In this document: piece by piece, positions 16,744 through 25,169 of the stretch
Position numbering within the stretch: position 1 is the first letter of the stretch
Layout: every line of letters starts with the position of its first letter
Assembly (NCBI RefSeq): GCF_000820765.1
Contig: NZ_CCYH01000027.1
Span: 1-64,000, forward strand
Direction: 5' to 3'
Length of the DNA stretch: 64,000 bases
Source of the DNA: Candidatus Soleaferrea massiliensis AP7
GTDB lineage: Bacteria; Bacillota; Clostridia; Oscillospirales; Ruminococcaceae
Notes under the pieces: model-generated
Told to the model about the DNA's origin: nothing
Database searches by the model: none
Seen by the model: the letters and a program-made list of their open reading frames with translations, nothing else
Made by a program: the position numbers and the translations under genes

Positions 16744-16774
16744 TTGACTTGGAGTTAAGTCCAGGTGTTATGCT
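16744..16774 (+). promoter_or_regulatory. MerR-type promoter with 19-base spacer and operator
   Basis: TTGACT (16744-16749) and TATGCT (16769-16774) are separated by 19 bases, the over-long spacing typical of MerR-activated promoters. The spacer holds the imperfect dyad CTTGGAG-TTAA-GTCCAGG (16748-16765), the 7-N4-7 layout of AdhR-type operators. An AdhR-like MerR gene is encoded at 21727. Confidence 0.65.
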
Positions 16775-16807
16775 GTTTACACAACAGGGAAACAGCATAA
16801 CACCTGG
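16761..16807. repeat. 18-base perfect inverted repeat overlapping the MerR-type promoter
   Basis: CCAGGTGTTATGCTGTTT (16761-16778) is repeated in reverse complement at 16790-16807 with an 11-base loop. It places a mirrored copy of the operator half-site and -10 downstream of the promoter. Confidence 0.8.
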
Positions 16808-16931
16808 AAAGAGGGAATACGATGCGGCCAGGGCGGGTTGGATAGGACGCTCCAGTGAAAAAGCGGGGCCGTCGCCTGTTGAAGATATGAGATTAAAAAA
16901 CGATCACAAGACAAGAAGAGGAGGACATTGC

Positions 16932-17462
16932 TTGAAGAATATACTTGTTTTATCCGGAAGTCCCCGAAAGGGCGGCAATTCCGATATACTCTGCGACCAG
17001 TTTATCAAAGGTGCGGATGAAGCCGGAAATGTGACGGAGAAGATCTATGTACGGGAACAGGATATCGGCTATTGTACAGCCTGCGACGCCTGCAGAAATC
17101 GCGGCGCGTGTGTGCAGAGGGACGATATGTCCGCAATTCTTGACAAAATGGTAGAAGCGGATGTCATTGTAATGGCGACGCCGGTATATTTTTATTCCAT
17201 GGATGCCCAGATGAAGACACTGATTGACCGTACGCTTCCGCGATACACCGAAATCGAGGATAAGGATTTTTACTTCATAGCGGCTGCGGCTGCGGGAAAG
17301 GCGGCGATGGAGCGGACGATAGACGGTTTTCAGGGGTTCACAGACTGTCTGCCCGGCGCAAAGGTAAAGGGCGTCGTTTATGGTTCAGGGGCTTGGCAGA
17401 AAGGGGATATCCGGCGCAGCAAAGCGATGGAGGAAGCATATCGGATGGGAAAAGGAGCATAG
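16932..17462 (+). CDS. Flavodoxin-fold NAD(P)H-dependent reductase with cysteine cluster
   Basis: A 176-aa flavoprotein of the NADPH-dependent FMN reductase/iron-sulfur flavoprotein group. The FMN phosphate loop is GSPRKGGNSD (9-18). Then come cysteines C48, C51, C54 and C60 in the segment CTACDACRNRGAC, a spacing that could hold an Fe-S cluster or act in thiol chemistry. The second flavin contact MATPVYFYSMDAQMKTLIDR is clear. The start is a TTG at 16932, six bases after GAGGAGGA (16918-16925); the frame is open 285 bases upstream but that part is non-coding leader. The leader of about 150 bases carries the MerR-type promoter. It probably reduces quinones or electrophiles (inference). Confidence 0.85.
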   Translation: MKNILVLSGSPRKGGNSDILCDQFIKGADEAGNVTEKIYVREQDIGYCTACDACRNRGACVQRDDMSAILDKMVEADVIVMATPVYFYSMDAQMKTLIDRTLPRYTEIEDKDFYFIAAAAAGKAAMERTIDGFQGFTDCLPGAKVKGVVYGSGAWQKGDIRRSKAMEEAYRMGKGA

Positions 17463-17845
17463 TACGCCCCGTGTTCGCCAATTCCGCGATGGAATTGCCT
17501 TTAAACCCAGCGGCTGAAAAAACTGATCCGAAATGCCGCCGGGACATCCGGACGGCATGGACAGGATCAGAATCTAAACAACGGAAACCTTCTTTCAATA
17601 TAAAGACAATATGGGGGATTCTATATGCTGTATCATCCTTCAAAGGAGACATACAGGACCTGTCTTTGGATTTCACATGCACTGCGGTGCCTGTCGTTCC
17701 ATCCTGAGAACGGCTATGAAAAGATCGGCTTTCAGAATGACGAAGATTTGTGGTCCCAGGTATTTCTTCTGGTCGGCAACGGTTATCTGGTGCGGTAAAC
17801 CGGCATTCCTGTTATATAGCGGCTGTGTTCGCTGTATATCTGTTT
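17463..17845. other. Intergenic stretch with a possible gene remnant
   Basis: No supported gene. A 57-codon frame at 17625-17798 (ending LLVGNGYLVR) has a protein-like second half with FHPENGYEKIGFQNDEDLW, reminiscent of an acetyltransferase tail. It has no ribosome site and is far too short; it may be a fragment of a deleted gene. Confidence 0.35.
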
Positions 17846-17985
17846 ATGAACCTGACGTTCTGCAGTGAGCATGTCCATTGATGAACCTGACGTTCTGCAG
17901 TGAGCATGTCCATTGATGAACCTGACATTCTGCAGTGAACGCATCCATGGAGGAACTTGACATGCTGCGGCGAGCGTGTCGATGA
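17846..17985. repeat. Four tandem copies of a 35-base repeat
   Basis: Units at 17846-17880, 17881-17915, 17916-17950 and 17951-17985. The first two are identical (beginning ATGAACCTGACGTTCTGCAG), the third differs at a few bases and the fourth is more diverged. The decay runs left to right. No protein is encoded across it on the plus strand. The remaining bases to 18259 show only a weak promoter-like pair (TTAGAC...TATCAT, about 18126-18158). Confidence 0.85.
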
Positions 17986-18259
17986 GAACCCGGCGAAACG
18001 GGTCTTGGATATGCCAGACAAGACAGGTACATATCCACGGATCGACTTCTGCGCCGGACGCCGAAGATAAAAATCAGCGGACAAGATACGTACATATTCA
18101 CGAATTGATCGATCTGCGGGCGGATGTTAGACTTTTCCCGGGGAATATGGTATCATCATGATGACTGGCCGGATGCGCATGCGTCATATGAACAGATGAA
18201 GAGATGCATGGGCGTCATGCGTATCTATCTTGTATAGAAAACAGAAAGGGGAGAACGCA

Positions 18260-19417
18260 ATGAAGTATCGAACACTTGGACGGACGGGCCTGCAGGTCAG
18301 CGAAATCGGATTGGGCTGCGAAGGCTTTTCCGGCCGGGATGAGACGTTTACGAAAGAAATGTTTGGCCTTGCTTTGGAACACGGCGTCAATTGTATGGAT
18401 CTGTACAGCCCGGACCCGGAGATGCGCAGCCGAATCGGAAGGATGCTGCGGGGAAAAAGGGAATCGTTCGTCATGCAGGCACATCTGTGCACCGTCTGGA
18501 AGGACGGGCAGTACCAGCGCACCCGGGATATGGAAGAGGTCAAAGCCTCCTTTGAGGACCTGCTTACAAGGCTGCAGACCGATTATATCGATATCGGCAT
18601 GATCCATTATGTGGATTCCGTCGATGAATGGAAGGAAATTGCGGATGGGGAGGTCATGCAGTATGCCTTCCGGCTCAAGGCGGAAGGCAGGATTCGGCAT
18701 GTCGGTATCAGCAGCCACAATCCGGCTGCGGCGCTGGCGGCGGTCGGAAGCGGGCTGGTCGATGTGCTGATGTTCAGCGTGAATCCCTGCTACGACCTGC
18801 TGCCGCCCGATGAGAACTGTGAGTCATTGTGGCTGGAAAGCAGCTATGAAAAGCCGCTTCTGAATATGGACCCGGACCGTGAAAAGCTGTATGAAACCTG
18901 CCAGCGGCTCGGCGTGGGCATCACGGTCATGAAGGCGTTTGGCGGCGGGGACCTGCTGAGCCCCCATTCCCCCGCCGGAATGGCGCTGACGGTCAACCAG
19001 TGCATCCACTATGCCCTGACGCGTCCGGCGGTGGCTTCGGTGATGTCCGGTGTCCGGTCCGCCGAAGAGCTGCAGGCGAACCTCGATTACGAAACCGCAT
19101 CGGACAGCGAGCGGGACTATGCGTCCGCCTTCGCTGCCCTTCCAAAAATCAGCTGGCAGGGGCACTGCATGTACTGCGGCCACTGCGCGCCCTGCCCGCA
19201 GGGCATCGATGTGGCGACGGTGACTAAGTTCCTGAACCTTTCGAAGGCGCAGGGAGCGGTTCCGGAAACGGTCCGGGAACACTATGCCGCCCTTGCGCAT
19301 ACGGCGGACGCCTGTATACAATGCGGCGCGTGTGAAAGCCGCTGCCCGTTCGGTGTGCCGATCCGGGAAAATATGAAGGAAGCCGCCGCCTTATTTACGG
19401 GATCATCCGCCAAGTGA
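18260..19417 (+). CDS. Aldo/keto reductase with C-terminal ferredoxin-type 2[4Fe-4S] domain
   Basis: A 385-aa cytoplasmic oxidoreductase. Residues 1-290 are an aldo/keto reductase barrel (MKYRTLGRTGLQVSEIGLG at the start; RIRHVGISSHN; MSGVRSAEELQ in the cofactor region). Two cysteine sets follow: CMYCGHCAPCPQG (from about 303) and CIQCGACESRCPFG (from about 352), predicting two [4Fe-4S] clusters. The usual catalytic tyrosine region reads MDLYSPDPE, so the Tyr position should be checked against the family. AAGGGGAG six bases before the ATG at 18260 fixes the start. Such ferredoxin-fused enzymes probably exchange electrons with ferredoxin rather than using NADPH alone (inference). A terminator follows. 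Confidence 0.9.
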   Translation: MKYRTLGRTGLQVSEIGLGCEGFSGRDETFTKEMFGLALEHGVNCMDLYSPDPEMRSRIGRMLRGKRESFVMQAHLCTVWKDGQYQRTRDMEEVKASFEDLLTRLQTDYIDIGMIHYVDSVDEWKEIADGEVMQYAFRLKAEGRIRHVGISSHNPAAALAAVGSGLVDVLMFSVNPCYDLLPPDENCESLWLESSYEKPLLNMDPDREKLYETCQRLGVGITVMKAFGGGDLLSPHSPAGMALTVNQCIHYALTRPAVASVMSGVRSAEELQANLDYETASDSERDYASAFAALPKISWQGHCMYCGHCAPCPQGIDVATVTKFLNLSKAQGAVPETVREHYAALAHTADACIQCGACESRCPFGVPIRENMKEAAALFTGSSAK

Positions 19418-19448
19418 AGCGGATGCCGCAGTGCTGCCATCTGCCCCC

Positions 19449-19489
19449 ACCGGCGCATCAATGATTGCGAAGCTCTTTGCGCCGGTTTT
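19449..19489 (+). terminator. Terminator after the first aldo/keto reductase
   Basis: ACCGGCGCA (19449-19457) pairs with TGCGCCGGT (19478-19486), followed by TTT. Confidence 0.65.
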
Positions 19490-19570
19490 CAGGGAAGACA
19501 ATTTAACAGCGCGCTTCGCAACTCCGGTGATATCGGACGAAACATGATAAATTGATGGAGGAATATTTGT

Positions 19571-20125
19571 ATGTCAACAATTGCATTGAAAAGAACAGCA
19601 ATCAGGAATAAGTCTATCATGACAGTGCTGACGGTCGTGGCGGCCATCGTGCTGCCGCAGGTCTTTCACGCGGTCGGAATGGTCTCCGGCACCGGCGCCA
19701 TGCTCGGCTCGGCCTTTCTGCCGATGCACCTGCCGGTGCTGCTGGCGGGACTGATGGGCGGCCCGGCCGTCGGCGTCATTGCCGGCGCTCTCAGCCCGGT
19801 GATCAGCGCCGGCATTTCCGGCATGCCCGCCGCCGCGGTGCTGCCGTTCATGGTGATTGAGCTTGCCGGATACGGACTGGTCGGCGGGTTCCTGGCAAAA
19901 ACCAAGCTGCCGGTTTTCGCCAAATTGGTGCTGACGCAGGCCGCAGGCAGGGCACTCAGAGCCGCCGCCGTGCTTATCGCGGTCTACGGGCTAGGCAGCC
20001 AGGCGGTCCAGGCGGTGCAGATCTGGAACATGGTGACCACGGGACTTCCCGGCATCCTGCTGCAGTGGGCGCTGATCCCGCTTCTGATTTACCGCATAGA
20101 GGGGATGAAAAAGCGTCATGACTGA
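19571..20125 (+). CDS. ECF transporter S component
   Basis: A 184-aa integral membrane protein with about five or six hydrophobic helices and the Gly/Ala/Pro-rich composition of substrate-binding S components (FLPMHLPVLLAGLMGGPAVGVIAGALSPVISAGISGMPA). S components capture vitamins or metal chelates and use a shared EcfAA'T energy module, not encoded here. The substrate cannot be inferred; no riboswitch is seen in the 150-base leader. GGAGGAA lies eight bases before the ATG. The end overlaps the next start by eight bases, so it is translated together with the DUF1893 gene. Confidence 0.8.
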   Translation: MSTIALKRTAIRNKSIMTVLTVVAAIVLPQVFHAVGMVSGTGAMLGSAFLPMHLPVLLAGLMGGPAVGVIAGALSPVISAGISGMPAAAVLPFMVIELAGYGLVGGFLAKTKLPVFAKLVLTQAAGRALRAAAVLIAVYGLGSQAVQAVQIWNMVTTGLPGILLQWALIPLLIYRIEGMKKRHD

Positions 20126-20552
20126 TTGGGAACGCGCGAGGAACCTTTTAAAGGATGGAAGCTATACCTGCGTCCTGTGCAGGGGAGAGGTCCTGCACAC
20201 CAGCACCAAGCGCGGCGTTGCGCCCCTGGTGGATTGGATCGATCTGGGCGCCGACCTGCACGGCTGCTCTGCCGCGGATAAGATTGTGGGCAAGGCGGCG
20301 GCGCTGCTCTTTGTGCTGGCGGGCGTCAAAGCCGTGTATGCGCCGGTCATGAGCCGGGAGGCCACACAGGTGTTTTCCCGGTACGGCATCCTTTACGAAT
20401 GCGACACAACCTGCGAAGGAATCATCAACCGGCTTGGAACGGGATCCTGCCCGATGGAACAGGCCGTTCGGGATATCGAGGAGCCGATGAAGGCTCTGGA
20501 GGCTGTCCGACGCACCATGGAGCAGCTCAGAAGCAAACAGGAAGGAAAGTGA
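20118..20552 (+). CDS. DUF1893 family protein
   Basis: A 144-aa soluble protein of the DUF1893 family, which has a cytidine-deaminase-like fold (family knowledge). The body is [28 protein letters not shown], then [31 protein letters not shown]. Cysteines at about 18, 21 and 50 lie near the expected pocket, but the HAE and PCxxC zinc motifs of true deaminases are missing. The C-terminal 35 residues form a charged helix. It overlaps the ECF S-component gene by eight bases and is seven bases before the second aldo/keto reductase, so a functional link with them is likely although its reaction is unknown. Confidence 0.82.
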   Translation: MTDWERARNLLKDGSYTCVLCRGEVLHTSTKRGVAPLVDWIDLGADLHGCSAADKIVGKAAALLFVLAGVKAVYAPVMSREATQVFSRYGILYECDTTCEGIINRLGTGSCPMEQAVRDIEEPMKALEAVRRTMEQLRSKQEGK

Positions 20553-20559
20553 AACGAAT

Positions 20560-21684
20560 ATGAAGAAATTGGGATTCGGCCTGATGCGCCTGCCGCTCAT
20601 CGATGAAAACGATCCGGCAAGCGTGGACATGGACCAGACCATACAGATGGTGGACACCTTTCTGAAACGCGGATTCACCTATTTTGACACGGCATATATG
20701 TATCACAACTTCAAAAGCGAGACGGCGGCCCGCGAAGCGCTGGTGAAGCGGCATCCGCGGGACAGCTTTACGCTGACCTCCAAGCTGCCGACAATGTTTT
20801 TGAAGACCAAAGAGGATATGGCGCGGATTTTTGACGAACAGCTGGAAAAGTGCGGCGTCGATTATTTCGACTACTATCTTCTGCACAATTTGAATATCTC
20901 ACATTATGCGGTCGCGCAGAAGCTGGGCTGCTTTGATTTTATCCAGCGCAAGAAGCGGGAGGGGAAGATCAGGCGGATCGGATTTTCCTATCACGACAAC
21001 GCGCAGCTGCTGGATGAAATCCTGTGCGCGCATCCGGAAGTGGATGTGGTTCAGCTCCAGCTCAACTACCTGGACTGGGACGATCCGAGCATCCAGTCCC
21101 GTAAATGCTACGAGGTGGCGAGAAAGCACGGCAAAGAGGTCATCGTCATGGAACCGGTTAAAGGCGGAACGCTGGCCAAGGTGCCGCCGCAGGCCGAAAA
21201 GCTCTTCAAAGAGTATGCGCCCGGCCGGTCCGCCGCATCCTGGGCGGTCCGCTTCGCGGCAAGTCATGACGGCATCCTGACGGTACTCAGCGGCATGAGC
21301 AGCATGGAGCAGCTCGAGGACAACACCGGCTATATGCAGGATTTTATCCCGCTCAGCGAGGAAGAACGCGCCGTTGTCAGAAGGACGGTGGAAATTATCA
21401 ACGATTCCATCACAGTGCCCTGCACCGCCTGCGGCTACTGCGTCGAGGGCTGTCCCAAACGCATTCCGATCCCGCAGTATTTCGCGCTGTACAATGCGGA
21501 GAAGCAGGCGGGAAGCAAGGGATTTTCCCTCCAGCAGGCTTATTATGAAAACTATACGCACACCCACGGCAAAGCATCCGACTGCATTGCCTGCCGGCAG
21601 TGCGAACGCCAGTGTCCGCAGCATATTGCCATCATAGACGGGCTCAAGGCGGTCGCGGATGCCTTTGAAGAGGATATGCAGTAG
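20560..21684 (+). CDS. Aldo/keto reductase with ferredoxin-type domain (second copy)
   Basis: A 374-aa enzyme of the same architecture as the protein at 18260 but of a different subgroup. The barrel shows [27 protein letters not shown] (with the Tyr and Asp of the active site), [11 protein letters not shown] and EPVKGG. The ferredoxin part carries [18 protein letters not shown] (from about 287) and [15 protein letters not shown] (from about 342). This is the widespread clostridial 'predicted oxidoreductase of the aldo/keto reductase family' type. It is in an operon with the ECF S component and DUF1893 genes upstream and the MerR regulator 42 bases downstream. The substrate is unknown; aldehyde or quinone reduction is likely. 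Confidence 0.92.
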   Translation: MKKLGFGLMRLPLIDENDPASVDMDQTIQMVDTFLKRGFTYFDTAYMYHNFKSETAAREALVKRHPRDSFTLTSKLPTMFLKTKEDMARIFDEQLEKCGVDYFDYYLLHNLNISHYAVAQKLGCFDFIQRKKREGKIRRIGFSYHDNAQLLDEILCAHPEVDVVQLQLNYLDWDDPSIQSRKCYEVARKHGKEVIVMEPVKGGTLAKVPPQAEKLFKEYAPGRSAASWAVRFAASHDGILTVLSGMSSMEQLEDNTGYMQDFIPLSEEERAVVRRTVEIINDSITVPCTACGYCVEGCPKRIPIPQYFALYNAEKQAGSKGFSLQQAYYENYTHTHGKASDCIACRQCERQCPQHIAIIDGLKAVADAFEEDMQ

Positions 21685-21726
21685 GAATTTGTTATAGATA
21701 GAAGAATGAAAAGGGGAGGTCATTCC

Positions 21727-22119
21727 ATGACCATCGCAGAGGTAAGCAAACGGTTTGGGCTGACAGCGGATACGCTGCGTTACTACGAGCGCATCGGGCT
21801 GATTCCGGCGGTGCCGCGCACATCGGGCGGCATCCGCAGCTATACGGAGGAGGACTGCAACTGGATCAACTTTGCGAAATGCATGCGGGGCGCCGGCCTG
21901 CAGGTGGAGGCACTCATCGAATATGTTGCGTTATTCCAGAAGGGCGATTCCACCCGGGAAGCCAGAAAGCAGATTTTGATCGAGCAGCGCGACCAGCTCC
22001 GCGAACGGGTTGAACAGATGCAGCAGACGCTGAAGCGCCTGGACGGAAAGATTGAAGGGTATGAACAGTGGATTGCATCGTCCGATGAAAAGCTGCGCTC
22101 TTCCCAGAGTAAGCAATGA
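21727..22119 (+). CDS. MerR family regulator, AdhR type
   Basis: A 130-aa activator. Residues 1-70 are the winged helix-turn-helix (MTIAEVSKRFGLTADTLRYYERIGL) and 80-120 a dimerising coiled coil. Cysteine 52 lies in NFAKCMRGAGL, exactly the position of the single redox/aldehyde-reactive Cys of Bacillus AdhR; there is another Cys at 44, and no metal-binding C-terminal cluster. It is thus expected to sense electrophiles such as aldehydes or quinones. GGGGAGGT before 21727 decides the start. It is the last gene after the second aldo/keto reductase; its likely target includes the promoter at 16744. Confidence 0.9.
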   Translation: MTIAEVSKRFGLTADTLRYYERIGLIPAVPRTSGGIRSYTEEDCNWINFAKCMRGAGLQVEALIEYVALFQKGDSTREARKQILIEQRDQLRERVEQMQQTLKRLDGKIEGYEQWIASSDEKLRSSQSKQ

Positions 22120-22169
22120 CCGGCGATCAAAGGGAAGCGGGAACCAAGTAGGAACCATATTTTCTTTCT

Positions 22170-22550
22170 AGATGATGGCTCATCCTGCAAAGCGTATAAA
22201 CGCCGGATGGTTCGGTCGGTTCCGTATATGCTGTGTATTCCTCCCTAAGAATACACGGCATATGCTGATGTTCGGGATTTGTTTAAACATAAAGACGATG
22301 GTTTAATCTGTAAAGCGGATAACCATCAAACTGCTTAATTGTTCGGTCGGTTCCATATAGGTCTTTACTTTCCCGCAACAATATACGACATATGCCGGCG
22401 TGCAGGAATTGTTCTGCATATGAAGATGATGGTTCATCCTGCAAAGCGGATAAGTTTAAAACAACCCAGCCTGTACCTGATCGGCTTTTCACTTTCCTAT
22501 GGAGAATACACGGCATATATAGGCTTTCATAAATTGTTCTGCATAAATTG
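22170..22550. repeat. Three degenerate tandem copies of a roughly 127-base repeat
   Basis: Copies begin at about 22170, 22293 and 22424. Shared landmarks in order are GATGGTTCATCCTGCAAAGC (with changes), GGTTCGGTCGGTTCC or a derivative, GAATACACGGCATAT and, in the last two copies, AATTGTTCTGCATA. Divergence is about one base in four. No frame is conserved between copies. It fills the whole gap between the MerR gene and the DUF1905 gene. Confidence 0.65.
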
Positions 22551-22606
22551 TGCCGGTCCTGATTGAATGGATGCCAGTTGGGCAATCTAATGCCGGAGGT
22601 GTTTCT

Positions 22607-22882
22607 ATGAATCCAAAGGTCTACGAGTTTGAGACGACCATCTACAAGGTTCCGGAAATCGACGGCGCATATGTGGAGTTCCCCTATGATGTGCGGGAAG
22701 AGTTCGGCAAAGGGCGTGTGCGGGTATCCGCGACGTTTGACGGCGTATCCTATGAGGGCAGCCTGGTGCGGATGAAAACGAAGCTTCACATCCTGGGCCT
22801 GCGCAAGGATATCCGGGAGCAAATTGGAAAAGGACCCGGCGATACGGTGAAGGTTACCATTCGTGAAAAAACCGAACATTAA
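22607..22882 (+). CDS. DUF1905 domain protein
   Basis: A 91-aa small beta-rich protein: [43 protein letters not shown], then the ending [15 protein letters not shown], which is the DUF1905 pattern. These proteins are widespread and often fused or adjacent to YdeI/OmpD-associated domains; the function is unknown. GGAGGT at 22595-22600 sets the start at 22607. It is monocistronic and followed at once by a terminator. Confidence 0.82.
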   Translation: MNPKVYEFETTIYKVPEIDGAYVEFPYDVREEFGKGRVRVSATFDGVSYEGSLVRMKTKLHILGLRKDIREQIGKGPGDTVKVTIREKTEH

Positions 22883-22928
22883 AAGCGTACTGCCGCACAG
22901 AAAAAAATGATGCGGCAGTACGCTTTTT
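22881..22928 (+). terminator. Terminator after the DUF1905 gene
   Basis: AAAAGCGTACTGCCGCA (22881-22897) pairs with TGCGGCAGTACGCTTTTT (22911-22928). Confidence 0.9.
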
Positions 22929-22978
22929 ATGTTATAATAAGAGCCAAATATCTTGGAACCGTGAAGGAGGATGCCTGT

Positions 22979-24496
22979 ATGAACCAGGAACTGCGCAGCC
23001 GGCTGGACAGCTGGCATGAACAGGATCAATATGAATCCATCGTAAAGACCATCAGGGAAATCCCGGAAGAGGAACGGGATTATGAGATGACCGGGCATCT
23101 GGCGCGGGCGCTCAACAACCTTTCGGAATATGAGGAAGCCGCGGCGCTGCTGCTCTCGGTTCAGGAAGCGGGGAAGGATGATCCGCTCTGGCATTTTCGC
23201 CTTGGATACGCCTATTATTATCTGGACCGCGAAGAGGAAGCCGCCCGGGAATTTGAACGCACACTGGAATTGGATGCGTCGGATGAGGATGCGCGCGAGA
23301 TGCTCGATTGGTGCAGGGAGGAATTGGAAGAGCACACATCCCGTCCCCTCGAACTCTATGAGGAAGAGGAAATCCGTGCTGTCGAAGCGCACATTGAACG
23401 CCACTTTGGAACGTTCGAAAGCGTCTTTCACGAACTGGCGTCGCCGGATATCCATGTCGATCTCGCCGTCATCCAGCCGGATGAAAAACGCGATTACATC
23501 ACGCTGGTCACCATGGGGATGGGCGCGCACCGCATGTCGGTGCCGGACGCGCTGTCCGAAGCCGGTTTTGACCGTGCGGAACTGCTCATCTGCCTGCCGA
23601 AGGACTGGGACCTGCGGAATCACGATGAAAAATGGTACTGGCCGCTGCGCTGGCTGAAGATACTGGCACGGCTGCCCGGCGATGAGGACACCTGGCTGGG
23701 ATGGGGGCACACGGTGGAGAACGGCGGGCCGTTTGCAGAAAACACGGATCTGGCCGGTGTTCTGCTGACAAACCCGTTTGCGCCGTTAAGCCCCGCTGAT
23801 GCGCAGGTTCCGGACCGCGAAGCAGCGGTCTGTACGCTGCCAGGCGGCGAAAAGGTACGGTTTTACCAGGTGATTCCGCTCTATCAGGAAGAGATGGATT
23901 ACAAGATTGCCAGCGATACCGAAAGCATTCTGGAGCGGTTTGGAGAGACGCTTTCCCCGGTACTGAATATCGGCCGGCCGTGTGTCTGCCGCACCTGCGA
24001 ACTGGAGGCCGGCGATTTCAAGAACAGCGCGTATGCTTCCTGTGAAACGGCCGTCACCCTGTGGCATCAGCCCGATGTGACGCTCAGCATCGATTTTCCC
24101 GCCGAGGAGGACAGGGAGACCTGTTTAAGACAGTACCTGCCCGTCCTGCGGGAGCGGGTTGCATGGCTGCAGGACAGCCGCACAGCCATTGTAAAGGCTT
24201 TGCTGGACGAAAATATGCTTTCATTGGCGGAGGATTGGGCCAGCAGTGCAGAGGAAGCCGAGGATGAGGAGCAGGAGTGCTATATCATGGAGGATGGGGA
24301 AAAGGTGTTCCTGCCCATCACACAGGAGAATTTCTGTGACAGTCTGCGGTTTGAGGGAATTCACATCGATTTTCCGGGAGAACTGCCGGAAATGGAATTG
24401 TACCTCTACTGTTCCCCGGATTACTTTGCCGGCCACTGCATCTGGGTTTCCATCGATGAAGCGGGACAGATTACCTGCAATGGACTGGCAGGATAA
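22979..24496 (+). CDS. TPR protein with Suppressor-of-fused-like domain
   Basis: A 505-aa acidic cytoplasmic protein in three parts. Residues 10-115 are tetratricopeptide-like (LARALNNLSEYEEAAALLLS, then LGYAYYYLDREEEAAREFERTLELD). Residues about 130-330 match the bacterial Suppressor-of-fused fold (IERHFGTFESVFHELASPDIHVDLAVIQP; TLVTMGMGAHRMSVP; LLICLPKDWDL). Residues 340-505 are an unassigned C-terminal domain with several Cys and the end DYFAGHCIWVSIDEAGQITC. Bacterial SUFU proteins are frequent immunity proteins of polymorphic toxin systems (family knowledge), but no toxin gene is visible here. AAGGAGG eight bases upstream fixes the ATG at 22979. Confidence 0.82.
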   Translation: MNQELRSRLDSWHEQDQYESIVKTIREIPEEERDYEMTGHLARALNNLSEYEEAAALLLSVQEAGKDDPLWHFRLGYAYYYLDREEEAAREFERTLELDASDEDAREMLDWCREELEEHTSRPLELYEEEEIRAVEAHIERHFGTFESVFHELASPDIHVDLAVIQPDEKRDYITLVTMGMGAHRMSVPDALSEAGFDRAELLICLPKDWDLRNHDEKWYWPLRWLKILARLPGDEDTWLGWGHTVENGGPFAENTDLAGVLLTNPFAPLSPADAQVPDREAAVCTLPGGEKVRFYQVIPLYQEEMDYKIASDTESILERFGETLSPVLNIGRPCVCRTCELEAGDFKNSAYASCETAVTLWHQPDVTLSIDFPAEEDRETCLRQYLPVLRERVAWLQDSRTAIVKALLDENMLSLAEDWASSAEEAEDEEQECYIMEDGEKVFLPITQENFCDSLRFEGIHIDFPGELPEMELYLYCSPDYFAGHCIWVSIDEAGQITCNGLAG

Positions 24497-24574
24497 AGCG
24501 CTGTACGCAAGCCAAACACGGCCCTGCCGCGTAAAAAGGAATGCGGGACGCCTAAACAGGAGAGGAGAGAATCT

Positions 24575-25012
24575 ATGAATCAATGGAACAAGATGGATCC
24601 GTCACAGTGTCCGGATATGGAAACGATCAGCCGCAGCGTGGACAACAAGCTGTGGGAGGACCTGTGCGGGTATCTGCATATACAATACCAGGCAAAACCG
24701 CTGATTTCATACAGCCGGTGTGCCAGTATGCCGGGATGGAATGTAAAATACCGCAAAGCGGGCCGCGGCCTGTGTACGTTGTATCCGTCTCAGGGGACCT
24801 TTACCGTGCTTGTCGTGATAGGAGACCGCGAGCGCGGGGAAGCAGAGCTTATACTCCCATCATGTACGCCGTACCTGCAGCGGCTGTACCATGATACCGC
24901 AGAGGGCATGGGTCAAAAATGGCTGATGATCGATGTAAAGGACGAACAAATTCTTACCGATGTGAAGAAAATGATTGCAGTTCGCAGAGAACCGGGAAGC
25001 CGGAAAAAGTAA
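24575..25012 (+). CDS. DUF3788 family protein
   Basis: A 145-aa soluble protein: WEDLCGYLHIQYQAKPLISYSRCASMPGWNVKYRKAGRGLCTLYPSQG shows the DUF3788 pattern (a YSxC...PGWNVKYRK core), and KWLMIDVKDEQILTDVKKMI ends it. The family is related in shape to DUF1801/YdhG-like proteins; the function is unknown. AGGAGAGGAG lies before the ATG. It starts 79 bases after the SUFU-like gene, perhaps in one transcript. The gene belongs to a run of mobile-looking accessory genes (22607-27486). Confidence 0.75.
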   Translation: MNQWNKMDPSQCPDMETISRSVDNKLWEDLCGYLHIQYQAKPLISYSRCASMPGWNVKYRKAGRGLCTLYPSQGTFTVLVVIGDRERGEAELILPSCTPYLQRLYHDTAEGMGQKWLMIDVKDEQILTDVKKMIAVRREPGSRKK

Positions 25013-25169
25013 CATGCATTTGATAAGGTTAAACTGGTATCCGATTGATGCGAACGATGCTGTCCGAAATGGGGCTGTGCTTTTTGCTCTGACGCTATTC
25101 GGCTTCGATGCCGCATGCGCAGCGGATTTCGCTTTTGCTGTGTGATATAAAACGGGAGAGGTGAACGCG

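Noticed and set aside
16647-16931. 95-codon upstream extension of the flavodoxin-like reductase
   Set aside because: It runs through the MerR-type promoter and inverted repeat; the ribosome site and conserved start MKNILVLSGSP fit the TTG at 16932.
17625-17798. 57-codon frame with an acetyltransferase-like tail
   Set aside because: No ribosome site and too short to support a gene; may be a deletion fragment.
19418-19570. Vitamin riboswitch upstream of the ECF S component
   Set aside because: No conserved thi-box, RFN or cobalamin elements were seen; the structure present is a simple terminator.
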